Shown here piece by piece: positions 9,398-17,927 of a stretch of DNA of 64,000 nt. A program made the position numbers and the translations under genes. The stretch is from Pseudomonas baetica (GTDB taxonomy: Bacteria; Pseudomonadota; Gammaproteobacteria; Pseudomonadales; Pseudomonadaceae): assembly GCF_019733355.1 (NCBI RefSeq), contig NZ_JAIHLQ010000012.1, positions 109,319 to 173,318 on the forward strand. The letters are read 5' to 3'. Within the stretch, counting starts at the first letter, position 1; every line of letters starts with the position of its first letter. The notes beneath the pieces were generated by a model. That model worked only from the letters and a program-made list of their open reading frames with translations, searched no databases and had not been told where the DNA came from.

Positions 9398-10642
9398 TCA
9401 CTTCGATGACCACCTCACCGACCCATCCTCACCAATAAACTCCTCAATAATCTCCTCCCCCACCAACCTGATCTTCGCGTACCCATTCAACACCCGCAGC
9501 GGATACGCCGGATCGTTCGCATCCTGAGTCTCCGACCACAACACCCGAGAATGCCCGTCCAGTTCACTGGCGTTGCCATAAGGTATCGCTCCGTGCCCGG
9601 CACATCGCGCCTGCAAGCCGCCCTGCTGCGCGTAGACGATGCCGTTGTGCAAATGCCCCCAATACCAATAATCCGGCTCACGCCCCAGCGCATCGCACAC
9701 CGGTTGATACAGCGCGGTCTTGTTGTGCCCGGAAATATCGAAACCCTGATGATGGCTGAGCACCATGATTTTTTTGCGTTTCGGCAAGCCTTTCATCCAC
9801 TGGATTTGCGGCTCGTTCAAGGTGCCGTCCATATAAAGGTTCAATGCCTCAGACGCGTACGCCGAGTCGAGTCCGACCACCAGCCAATCATCGTTGATCA
9901 ACGCAAAATAACTGGTGCCCTGCTGCCCCGGAAAACGCTTGGCGAGTTCCTTGAAGTAGCCGTGGGCGCCGCTGTACATCTCGTGGTTGGAATTGAGGGT
10001 GAATGAGCCATGGGTGCCCATCGGCCATCCGGCCATGTCGACGTCTTCCTGCGAGTGGCTGCCGGCGTAATACACATCGCCCAGATGGATGGTGAAATCG
10101 GCCTGGGCCAGTTGCATCTGGTTGGCCACCGACACCGCCGGCGCGTGGCTGTCGAAGGGGCCGGTGCCCCAGTCGCCGGCAATCGCCAGGGTCACGTCGC
10201 GCTCCATCTGCACTACCGCCGGATCGGTGCCGAATGTCGCGTGATGACGCAGGTTTTCGATCCACTTGAGCAGCGCCTCGCTCCACAGCAGATCGAGCAG
10301 TTCCCACTTGCGACAACCGAGCAGGCTGCCGTCCTTGAGCACTCGGGTTTGCAGCTGATCGCTCGACTGCGGCAACGGCGCGGCGTTGCCGATGCGCAAG
10401 ATCGACAAGCCGTGAGACAGCTCCCAGGGCACGCCCGGTTCGTCGTCCGGCAACTCGCCGTTTTTCAGCACGTACTGCGCCTGATCGTGCCCCCGCTGGA
10501 GCAGCTTGATGATGGCCTCGAACTCATGCGGCTCAAGCTCGCTGACGAGCTTCATCCAGGCCATTTCCATGCGGGTGACCAAGCCGTGAATACGTACTTT
10601 GACCTTGTCGTACTCGTGTTCCCAATGACTGACCAGTGACAT
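9398..10642 (-). CDS. Calcineurin-like metallophosphoesterase
   Basis: A 414-aa protein with the metallophosphoesterase signature in order: GDWGTG, HLGDVYYAG (GD-x-x-Y), SNHEMY (GNHE-like), VLSHHQGFD and WGHLHNG (GH-x-H). These bind the dinuclear metal site. The N-terminal ~150 residues have no recognisable fold. There is no signal peptide, so it is probably cytoplasmic. It is the last gene of a three-gene set with the cytochrome (25 nt upstream) and the GMC-hydrolase fusion. The substrate is unknown; a phospholipid or phosphoester related to the oxidase substrate is only a guess. Confidence 0.8.
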   Translation of the reverse strand: MSLVSHWEHEYDKVKVRIHGLVTRMEMAWMKLVSELEPHEFEAIIKLLQRGHDQAQYVLKNGELPDDEPGVPWELSHGLSILRIGNAAPLPQSSDQLQTRVLKDGSLLGCRKWELLDLLWSEALLKWIENLRHHATFGTDPAVVQMERDVTLAIAGDWGTGPFDSHAPAVSVANQMQLAQADFTIHLGDVYYAGSHSQEDVDMAGWPMGTHGSFTLNSNHEMYSGAHGYFKELAKRFPGQQGTSYFALINDDWLVVGLDSAYASEALNLYMDGTLNEPQIQWMKGLPKRKKIMVLSHHQGFDISGHNKTALYQPVCDALGREPDYWYWGHLHNGIVYAQQGGLQARCAGHGAIPYGNASELDGHSRVLWSETQDANDPAYPLRVLNGYAKIRLVGEEIIEEFIGEDGSVRWSSK

Positions 10643-10667
10643 GGCGTAATCCTCTCTCCGTAAGGGT

Positions 10668-12536
10668 TCACAGGGTTTTCATGAATTCGATCAGCGCGCG
10701 CTTGTCGTCGTCCGACAGCGTCGTGCCATACAGGTGACCGCTGTTGTGGTTGCCCTCCAGCCGCGTGTCGTACTTGAAGTCCGCCGAGGCCTTGGCCTGC
10801 GCGCCGCTGGTGACGAAACCGACGTTGACCGGGTCGTAAATGTCGGAGCCGGTGATGAACACCTGGGGACGTTTTTCCGGCGGTTGCAGCAAGTCCCACA
10901 AGGTCGGCACCGAGCCGTTATGCAGGTACGGCGCGCGCAGCCAGATACCGTCGGTGGGCGTGTTGCTGTAGCTCTGGGTTTTGCGATAGGCGCCGAAGTC
11001 AAATGGCGGTTTTTTGAAGGTATGGAACGCCGCCACCAGACCGGTGGTGAACGAGTCCAGCCGATGCGGATCAGTGCCGAGCTGATCGATGTTGGTGGTG
11101 ACCTGACCCGTGTCGGCACGGCCGAAGTCATGGCAACCGGCACAGTTCGCCTCCCAGACCGGTTTGCCCTGCGCGACCTTGGCCTGATCCAGCGCCCACG
11201 GCCACGCCGGGGCTTTGTGGCCGAGCAGCCAGTTGGTCACGCGGTTGAAACTGGGTGGCAGTACCGATTCCGCTGTCGCCCCCACGGCCATCGCGGCAGC
11301 GTAGTTGCGTTCGTGGATCTTGTTGTTATTGCCGTCCCAATGCAGGTACATCGATTCGCGTGGTTTCTGGTTCCACACTTGCGGCAGGTCGACGGTGCCG
11401 ATGGTTGAGTCATCCGGGAAGCCGAACACCACCATTTTCGTCGGGTTGAACGTATCGGTGCGCCCCGGCCCTTGCGGCGGGCGCAGCTTCTGCCAGGCGT
11501 AGGCCTGCTTCTGCTTGAGCAAGGCGCTTTTCGCCATCGGCATGATCAGGTAACGGTTGTAGAGCTTCTCGAAAAAGCCCAGCTGGAATTTGCTGTTGAT
11601 CGCCGCCATCACCGCGTCGGTGGTGAATGTCGGATCGCTGGCGCAGTCGTAGGCAAACCACTGGAACGCTTGCAGTTGCAAGGTATTGGCCGGCGCACTC
11701 GGCACATTGACGGCGACGTCGCTGGCATTGGCGCGATAAGACCCGGTGTGGCACAGCGCGCAATTGGGCTCGACGGTCGGGTAGCCGATCTGCCGCTTGG
11801 CCATGCCAATGGGCAGGTCCTTACCGTTCTCGAAGAGAAAACCGAAGACTTCCCAGCCACCGGGCTTGGGCATTTTCTCAGGGCACATCTGCGGCAGCAC
11901 GGCGAACAGGTAATACGGGATTCGCGCTTCGATGCCGAGGCCGATGGCAGCGTATTTGTAGTGGTCTTCGTCGGAGGCGTATTCCTGCTCTGGCACCACG
12001 CGCAGCATCTGATACCAGGTTTGGTAACCGATGAAACCCAGTAATGCCACGACCACCAAGGTGCCGACCTTGAAACTGTGGCGTTGCCAATGTCGCGACC
12101 ACGCGGCGCGCCATTGGCGCCAGCCCTCGCAGAGCAGTGCCAGCGGTCGATTCTCAGGCGTGGTACCCAGGTACAGCAGAACGCCGAGGATCAGGAAAAA
12201 ACTCAGATCGCCCATCAGCATCGGCACAAACACCGAGCCCTGAATACTGGTGTTGATCAGGTAAATCCAGAACACCACGGCGATCAGCCGCGTCAGCACG
12301 CACAGCCAGGAATGCACCACGTAACGCGACGCGTTGAACCCCGACGGCATGTAAAACACGCTGATGCCCACCAACAGCATCCCGGCGTTTTCCAGCCACG
12401 GATCGGAGAGTTGCGGCGGCAAACCGACCACCGATGTCAGCAATCCCGGCGCGAACAGCGCGGGGATCGCGAACACCATGTTCATCGCAATGCCTAGCCA
12501 GATGAAGCGTTGAAACCAGCGGATGTAGGTGTCCAT
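10668..12536 (-). CDS. Membrane-anchored c-type cytochrome with two CXXCH sites
   Basis: A 622-aa protein. The first ~180 residues hold about five hydrophobic segments resembling a small quinol- or heme-less membrane module (MDTYIRWFQRFIWLGIAMNM onward). After a further membrane helix (VGTLVVVALLGFIGYQTW) comes a large periplasmic part with CALCH and CAGCH heme-binding motifs, plus APYLHNGSVPTLWDLL as in di-heme peroxidase/RoxA-type cytochromes. The ATG at 12536 has AAGGAA about 9 nt upstream; the ATG at 12545 abuts it. As the neighbour is a GMC flavoprotein oxidase/dehydrogenase, this may accept its electrons and pass them to the membrane chain (inference). Confidence 0.75.
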   Translation of the reverse strand: MDTYIRWFQRFIWLGIAMNMVFAIPALFAPGLLTSVVGLPPQLSDPWLENAGMLLVGISVFYMPSGFNASRYVVHSWLCVLTRLIAVVFWIYLINTSIQGSVFVPMLMGDLSFFLILGVLLYLGTTPENRPLALLCEGWRQWRAAWSRHWQRHSFKVGTLVVVALLGFIGYQTWYQMLRVVPEQEYASDEDHYKYAAIGLGIEARIPYYLFAVLPQMCPEKMPKPGGWEVFGFLFENGKDLPIGMAKRQIGYPTVEPNCALCHTGSYRANASDVAVNVPSAPANTLQLQAFQWFAYDCASDPTFTTDAVMAAINSKFQLGFFEKLYNRYLIMPMAKSALLKQKQAYAWQKLRPPQGPGRTDTFNPTKMVVFGFPDDSTIGTVDLPQVWNQKPRESMYLHWDGNNNKIHERNYAAAMAVGATAESVLPPSFNRVTNWLLGHKAPAWPWALDQAKVAQGKPVWEANCAGCHDFGRADTGQVTTNIDQLGTDPHRLDSFTTGLVAAFHTFKKPPFDFGAYRKTQSYSNTPTDGIWLRAPYLHNGSVPTLWDLLQPPEKRPQVFITGSDIYDPVNVGFVTSGAQAKASADFKYDTRLEGNHNSGHLYGTTLSDDDKRALIEFMKTL

Positions 12537-12587
12537 GTCATCCATTTCCTTGTACAGACCCAAGAGATGTAGTGCCTGACCTTCAGC

Positions 12588-12681
12588 TATCGCTGGCAAG
12601 CTAGCTCCCACAGGGTCTAGAGGTGTGCACAGGATCTGTGCCTGGCACCACCCAATGTGGGAGCTGGCTTGCCAGCGATGC
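12588..12681. repeat. REP doublet, second sequence class
   Basis: An inverted pair built on ATCGCTGGCAAGCTAGCTCC and GGAGCTGGCTTGCCAGCGAT, a different class from the GCGGGCTTGCTCGC type. It lies inside the three-gene oxidase-cytochrome operon, between the first and second gene. Confidence 0.9.
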
Positions 12682-12699
12682 AGTCGACTCGGTTTCAAG

Positions 12700-15600
12700 T
12701 CAACCCAGGGCCGTTTTCTCCAGGTGTTCAAGGATGATCGGATACACATCAACCACCGCGTTCTTGCCGAACATGCAGTCGATGTGGCCGTAGCCCGGCA
12801 CGACCTGCCGGCTATAGCGATCCGGCCCGTGCAGGTCACACAAGCGCTGATAGGTCTTGAGCGTGCTTTGCGGCAAATAACACTGGTTGTCGGCACCGCT
12901 GATAAAGCAGATCGGCATGGTCAACCGATCAAAGTGCGGCATGTACACATCGTTGCCTTTGAAATCCACCAGATGCCCTTTGCGCACGATCAGCGCCAGA
13001 TGCTCGAAGGTCTCGATATTCGATTCGCCGAACAGTTCGTGCAGGTTGTCGTGCAGGGTTTCGTTGAGGGTGTCGTGGCGGTACAGCGACGCGTACATAA
13101 AGGTGATGCGGTGGCACACCGGGTTGGTGCAATAGCCCTGGGCTTCGATCCGTGCGTAGCCGTTGAGGGCCTTGTCGTAGAGCCTGTTGAACCAGTTCTC
13201 CTTGCTGTCGGCGTAAGCCGTCATCGATTTGATGCCGACGGCGTCAAGCATCCCCGGCAGGTGCAGCCCGGCCTTCAACCCCGTTGCGGTGGCAACCACC
13301 GTGTCGGCGGCAATCTGCGAACAGACTACCGAGCGCACACCCTGCAACCCGGCCAGCAGCGACATGAAAAACGTCGTCGCGCCATAGCAATGCACCACGC
13401 ATTGCACGTCTTTGGCAGCGGTTTGCTGTTGAATCTGCGCAATCGCAGCCTTGAAGTCGTACTGGGCGATCTGGTCGCCGTTCCATTCCTTCTTGCTCGC
13501 CGGCAGCAGAATGCTCACGCGAAAATCCAGCAGCCAGACGTCGTAATCGTGCTTGCACAGATATTCGAGCAGGTTGGTCTGAATGGTGTCGGTGGAAAAG
13601 ATGTTCGAACCCACACCCAAACCATGCACCAGCATTACCGGGCCTTTACTGCCGGCCTGATAGCGAGTCAGGCGCAGTTCGACGCCATCCTCGGTGGGGA
13701 AGAAATGCACCGCCGGGGATGGCGCATCCAGCGGCCGTTTCAGCCGTGGTGGCGCGTCGGGGTTGAAGTAGATATCACCGGCAAACACCCCGCCATAACT
13801 CTCCCAGAGAATGCCTGCGAAGAACTTGCCAAAGCGCGCCAGCCCTTCAATGCGCTCGCGCTCGTTGCGCGCGTTGAGCACTTTCATGGTGGTCATCTGC
13901 TTGGCGAAATCGGTCGGATGGATGTGCATCACCCCGGAGCCGATCACCTCGCCCGACTTGTCAGGCCCGCGATACAACGTCACATAGAGGGTGCTGGTGT
14001 CGTGCCAGATGTTCAGCACGCCGTTGTCTTCCGGCACGGTTTTGAACGCGCTGAAGAAGTATTCGCTGCCGTCTTCGGCGGTCAGTTTCATGTCGTACTT
14101 CATGTGGCGCGTATCGACCTGCTCCTCGAATTGTTCGAACAGGTTGAACACGCCGTTGCTTGCGGTCAGCGGCTGTGGCGACAGCGCCGAGGCATTGACC
14201 GTACCGACAATGGTCGCGGCGTGTTCCGGCTCCTTGATCATCCGATTGAGGTCGTTGGCGGTGATGGTCAGGGTGAAGTCGATCGGCGAATTGTCTGCCT
14301 CGCCGCGTTTGGCCGCCGCTTCATAGACTTTCAGATCGGTGCTTTGCGCAGCAGTGAACGCCCGGGAGAAATAGCCCTTCATGGTTTCGGTAAACTGCAC
14401 GCCAAGGGTCGGCGGCGCGACCTGTTTGCTCGGTGCGGATGGCAGCGTGTAATCGATCTGCCAGCCACGGTCAGCGGCGAGCAAGCCCATATTGCGTTCA
14501 CTGACGGCGGAGATGGTCAGCAACGGATTGACCGCCAGCGAGGTCGGAATCACCGCACCGTCAGTCACGTACAGATTGGCGTACACGTCGGTGCCACTAG
14601 CGCCGCTGAACACCTGGCCCTTGTGGTTGACCACGCCTTGCCCGGCGTCCTCGCCCATCACGCAACCGCCCAGTGGATGCACTGAGACGATGCTGTGCTT
14701 GAGCAGCTTGGTCCAGATCGGATTCTCCACCCAGATGCCGCCCAGCGCCTTGGTGCTCTGATACAGCCGATCATTGCCAAGTTTGAAGTTTTCCTGCTCG
14801 CCGACGCCCGGCCAGTCGATGCGCAACTGATCCTTGTTATCCAGCACCATCCGCCCCTGGCCACTGTCGTGGCTCATGATCAGGTAGGTCTGCATGTTGT
14901 GCAGCGCGCCGTAATACGGGCCGCGCAGGAAGCTTTCGGCCTCGCGTTCCTTGTATTTCACCTTGCCACTGAAACTGTCGTCGGTGGCCACGCCGATCAT
15001 CTCGGCGAACCCGGCCATGCTCGGCACCATTGGCCGGCCGAGAGCACCGGGGATCGAGCCTTCCTCAATGACCATGCGGCTGCGCCAGTCGCCCTCGGTG
15101 CGCATGTCGATGATCGAGGTGATGCACGGGCCGACCGGGTGCAACTCCTTGGCCGGGTGCGCGCCGAAACCGATGCCGTTGATGGTCTGCTCACAGTTGT
15201 GGCCGAAGCCAAGGATGTCGCCATTGCCGCTCATGTTCTCGCCGAGCTGGCCGGACATCACCAGGCCTTTGTCCCGAGAGCGCAGAAGAAGCTCAGTGGA
15301 GCCCAGCGTGCCGGCGGACACCACCACAATGTCAGCCTTCACGAACAATGTCGGCGCCGAGAATTTCTCACGGCCGCTGTCCAGATACTGGAAGTGCACG
15401 ATCCAGCCGTCACCGTCACGCTCCAGATGCCGCACTTGGGCCTGACAGAAAATCTCCGCGCCGTGGTTCCAGGCGTCCGGCAGATAGTTCATCAGCGTGG
15501 TGTTCTTGGCCTTGTTGTTACAGCCCGAGACGCAGTCACCGCAGTGGTTGCACGGCAGTTGTTCGACGCCGACGTGGTTGAGGTTGTTCGGCAGTTTGTC

Positions 15601-16152
15601 GAAGGTCACGTTGATCGGCGGCTTGTAGAAATGCGCGCCTTGCTTGAGGTACTCCGCGGACTTTTTGTTGGCGTCGAGCTTGGGCAGATTGGGTGCAGTG
15701 TCCGGATAAGGATTGGGTTTGAGCATTTCCCGGGCACGGGCGTAGCCGTCCTTGAGCAGCGTGTCGCGGTGTTCACGCACTGCCTGTGGCCAGCGCGGAT
15801 CATCGAACACGCCGGGCTCCGGCTCCAGGGCCACATTGGCGTTGATCAGCGAAGTACCGCCGAGGCCGCAACCGACCACAACGTTTTGCTGAGCATTGAC
15901 ATGCAGGTCGAACAATCCGGTGCGCGAGCCAATGTGGCCGTCGGGATCATGCACCTGCAATTCTTCGGTGGCGGCAATCATGGTGTTGGGGTATTCGCCG
16001 GGCTGAATCTCCCGACCGCGTTCCAGCAAACACACACGTTTACCAGCCCGGGACAGGCGCGACGCAGCAATGCCGCCGCCATAACCGGAGCCAATGACAA
16101 TGACGTCGTAGTGTTCCTTGATCTCGCTGATGGGCGTTGCGATCCGTGTCAT
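12700..16152 (-). CDS. GMC oxidoreductase fused to alpha/beta hydrolase (cysteine nucleophile)
   Basis: A 1150-aa two-part enzyme. Residues ~1-570 are a cholesterol-oxidase-like GMC flavoprotein: IVIGSGYGGGIAASRL (FAD), CGLGGTSLINAN, a four-Cys motif C201-x2-C204-x2-C207-x3-C211, and HPLGGCVMG plus VNPLLTISAVSERN near the active site. Residues ~800-1150 are an alpha/beta hydrolase (MLVHGLGVGSNIF). Its nucleophile elbow reads VVHCYGATTFF with Cys922 in place of Ser, and Asp1088 (SGADNQ) and His1123 (GYGHIDC) complete a triad. No signal peptide is visible. Oxidation then hydrolysis of one lipid or steroid-like substrate is plausible (inference). It heads an operon with a cytochrome and a phosphoesterase. 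Confidence 0.85.
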   Translation of the reverse strand: MTRIATPISEIKEHYDVIVIGSGYGGGIAASRLSRAGKRVCLLERGREIQPGEYPNTMIAATEELQVHDPDGHIGSRTGLFDLHVNAQQNVVVGCGLGGTSLINANVALEPEPGVFDDPRWPQAVREHRDTLLKDGYARAREMLKPNPYPDTAPNLPKLDANKKSAEYLKQGAHFYKPPINVTFDKLPNNLNHVGVEQLPCNHCGDCVSGCNNKAKNTTLMNYLPDAWNHGAEIFCQAQVRHLERDGDGWIVHFQYLDSGREKFSAPTLFVKADIVVVSAGTLGSTELLLRSRDKGLVMSGQLGENMSGNGDILGFGHNCEQTINGIGFGAHPAKELHPVGPCITSIIDMRTEGDWRSRMVIEEGSIPGALGRPMVPSMAGFAEMIGVATDDSFSGKVKYKEREAESFLRGPYYGALHNMQTYLIMSHDSGQGRMVLDNKDQLRIDWPGVGEQENFKLGNDRLYQSTKALGGIWVENPIWTKLLKHSIVSVHPLGGCVMGEDAGQGVVNHKGQVFSGASGTDVYANLYVTDGAVIPTSLAVNPLLTISAVSERNMGLLAADRGWQIDYTLPSAPSKQVAPPTLGVQFTETMKGYFSRAFTAAQSTDLKVYEAAAKRGEADNSPIDFTLTITANDLNRMIKEPEHAATIVGTVNASALSPQPLTASNGVFNLFEQFEEQVDTRHMKYDMKLTAEDGSEYFFSAFKTVPEDNGVLNIWHDTSTLYVTLYRGPDKSGEVIGSGVMHIHPTDFAKQMTTMKVLNARNERERIEGLARFGKFFAGILWESYGGVFAGDIYFNPDAPPRLKRPLDAPSPAVHFFPTEDGVELRLTRYQAGSKGPVMLVHGLGVGSNIFSTDTIQTNLLEYLCKHDYDVWLLDFRVSILLPASKKEWNGDQIAQYDFKAAIAQIQQQTAAKDVQCVVHCYGATTFFMSLLAGLQGVRSVVCSQIAADTVVATATGLKAGLHLPGMLDAVGIKSMTAYADSKENWFNRLYDKALNGYARIEAQGYCTNPVCHRITFMYASLYRHDTLNETLHDNLHELFGESNIETFEHLALIVRKGHLVDFKGNDVYMPHFDRLTMPICFISGADNQCYLPQSTLKTYQRLCDLHGPDRYSRQVVPGYGHIDCMFGKNAVVDVYPIILEHLEKTALG

Positions 16153-16498
16153 GTGGTGGTTCCTCTCTCAGGCAGATGGGGCAACTCTGCGGTTGCCTGC
16201 AATCAATGGGCGAACGGGCACCTGGCCTCCGGGCTAACCCGGCGACAGCACAGCGGTTTGGGCAGATTTAACGGCTACAACTGAGCGCGCTGAATGGCAG
16301 CAAGACGCGCCGAACGCTTTCGCAGCGAAGGCGGCACTGGCGCGCAGAACTTGCGGGGGGTGTGGGCTGATCGATGGGGATGGCTATCCATCAGGCGTTC
16401 TCCCTGAACCAGATGTGGATAAGTAGTCGCTGTCCTTGTGCCATCAAAGTGAAGACAGGGGCCGGATCGAAGTCAAGGCAACGGCTTAGACCTGTATG

Positions 16499-16595
16499 AA
16501 ATCTGATCAATAGCTATTTGGACTATAGCCGGTGGGGCTTACAGGGTTTAGCGAACAAGTTATCCACATAGCCACCCACAGCAAATGGGGACAAC
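16499..16595 (+). repeat. 97-bp repeat, unit A (degenerate)
   Basis: The most diverged unit. It keeps TGATCA near its start, GCGAACAAGTTATCCACA (DnaA box at 16560-16568) and the GGGGACAAC end that pairs with GTTATCC to form a hairpin. Confidence 0.55.
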
Positions 16596-16680
16596 TGTGG
16601 ATGACTGGAAAAATAACTGGCTGATTGGCGAAGAAATATCGTGACTTATCCAGAACGACGGTTTGCGCAACAGATTGAGT

Positions 16681-16777
16681 GTTTTTTGATCACATCTTTG
16701 TAAGCCACGGTTTTAATGGCCTGTAGAGGATGGCGAACACGTTATCCACAGAAGCGCCAACAGAGTTCGGGGGTAAC
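16681..16777 (+). repeat. 97-bp repeat, unit B
   Basis: Begins GTTTTTTGATCACATC, continues through GCGAACACGTTATCCACAGA and CCAACAGAG, and ends GGGGGTAAC. GTTA-CC at the box pairs with GG-TAAC at the end, giving a stem-loop with the DnaA box in the 5' arm. Confidence 0.85.
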
Positions 16778-16862
16778 TTTGCCCGGTCTGTGGAAAAGCG
16801 CTGGAGGCTGTGTGAATTTAAGGTTTACGGGAGAGTTTTCCGTGGAAACAGATGAATTGACT

Positions 16863-16959
16863 GTTTTTTGATCAAGTCTTCGCAAGCCACGGTTTGTATA
16901 GGCTTCAGCGGATAGCGAACATCTTATCCACAGAAGCGCCAACAGAGATTGGGGGCAAC
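16863..16959 (+). repeat. 97-bp repeat, unit C
   Basis: Same length and organisation as unit B: GTTTTTTGATCAAGTC, GCAAGCCACGGTTT, CTTATCCACAGAAGCGCCAA, end GGGGGCAAC. Starts 182 bp after unit B. Confidence 0.85.
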
Positions 16960-17012
16960 TCGCTGAGTTATTCAGGAAGAAAAGCTCGGAAAAACCGCTA
17001 CTTAGGCTGGTT

Positions 17013-17109
17013 GTTTTTTGATCTTGGGTCTGCAGGGCTTGATTGGCGTGGTGTGCAGGGATGGGCGAACACGTTACCCACAGATTGGCCAACAGGGATT
17101 GTGGGTAAC
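17013..17109 (+). repeat. 97-bp repeat, unit D
   Basis: Same length again: GTTTTTTGATCTTGGG, GGCGAACACGTTACCCACAG, GCCAACAGGGATT, end TGTGGGTAAC. The arms GTTACCCACA and TGTGGGTAAC are perfect complements, so compensating changes keep the hairpin while the DnaA box itself is mutated by one base. Confidence 0.85.
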
Positions 17110-17139
17110 GTGCTCTCAACCGTAGGTTGTTCGCGGGTA

Positions 17140-17706
17140 TCAGGCACGATGCATCAGATAGGCGTCACCCGTCACCCGGATCATCGGGTGAGGCGTCACC
17201 TGACAGGTTTTGACGATGGCGAAACCATGCCTTTCATAAAACCTTCTTGCGCCGGTATTGGCGGCATAGTCGATCAGGCTCAAGCCATTGAGCGCCAGGT
17301 GCTCTGCACGCGCCTGAGCATACTCAAGAAACTGCACGCCCAAGCCCTGATTACGCCAGCCTTCATGCAGCGCCAGGCTGGAGATGTAGAGCGTGTCCAC
17401 AACCTCCATATCGGCGTAAGGCGCCAGCACCGGGTCGGTAGGGGGTGTCGGATCAGGATTTTCGCGTGTGACATAACTGTGCATCATTCCGATGACGCGG
17501 CCCTCGGCTTCGGCAATCAGACAGTTCTGCCAGGAAAAATCCACATCGTCGCGGGCATAACGCCGCTCGCCGACATCCAGCAATGGCTCGCCCGGCTCCG
17601 CCAATTGGCTCCAGATGTAATCCGAGGCGCCCTCCGAGGAGATCTGAAACAAACGCGCAATGTCGCGCGCATCCGTGCGCCGGGCAGGTCGAAACTCAAC
17701 GGTCAT
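17140..17706 (-). CDS. GNAT-family N-acetyltransferase
   Basis: A 188-aa single-domain acetyltransferase. It begins MTVEFRPARRTDARDIARLF and has the acetyl-CoA loop in LHEGWRNQGLGVQFLEYA (Q-x-x-G-x-G/A) at about residues 113-130, followed by ANTGARRFYERHGF, the usual motif B. The substrate is not evident. It stands alone between the DnaA-box region and a REP doublet, read toward the repeats. Confidence 0.85.
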   Translation of the reverse strand: MTVEFRPARRTDARDIARLFQISSEGASDYIWSQLAEPGEPLLDVGERRYARDDVDFSWQNCLIAEAEGRVIGMMHSYVTRENPDPTPPTDPVLAPYADMEVVDTLYISSLALHEGWRNQGLGVQFLEYAQARAEHLALNGLSLIDYAANTGARRFYERHGFAIVKTCQVTPHPMIRVTGDAYLMHRA

Positions 17707-17819
17707 TCACTTGACTCCTCGGGGGTTTGAGCGGGTGTTTTAACCTCTGACTGACGCTGATCGCAAAGGAATGCAGGGGATTTTTCATGTCAACAAATGA
17801 CAGCTTGCCGAACACACAC

Positions 17820-17911
17820 TTGTGGGAGCGGGCTTGCTCGCGAAGAGGCTGTATCAGTCAACATCAATGTCGCCTGACACACTGCTTTCGCGAGCAAGCC
17901 CGCTCCCACAA
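17820..17911. repeat. REP doublet (inverted pair)
   Basis: Two near-perfect inverted copies of GTGGGAGCGGGCTTGCTCGC between divergent GNAT and the end of etfB. Confidence 0.93.
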
Positions 17912-17927
17912 GGGGATTGGAAGGGTG

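Larger units (their letters stand above)
16153..17139. other. ~1-kb noncoding region rich in DnaA-box-like sites
   Basis: No credible gene is present. Exact copies of the DnaA-box sequence TTATCCACA (or its complement) lie at 16414-16422, 16560-16568, 16742-16750 and 16924-16932, with near matches (TTACCCACA and complement) at 17074-17082 and 17100-17108. Most sit in 97-bp repeats listed separately. Reading frames here are short and derive from the repeats. The stretch is more AT-rich than its neighbours. It could be a DnaA-titrating locus or simply a multiplied repeat element. Confidence 0.6.

Noticed and set aside
14695..16284. 529-aa frame antisense to the GMC fusion gene
   Set aside because: Antisense shadow without motifs; the GMC gene on the other strand is clearly coding.
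16742..17119. 125-aa minus-strand frame in the DnaA-box repeats
   Set aside because: It has internally similar peptides only because of the 97-bp repeats; no ribosome-binding site and no family.
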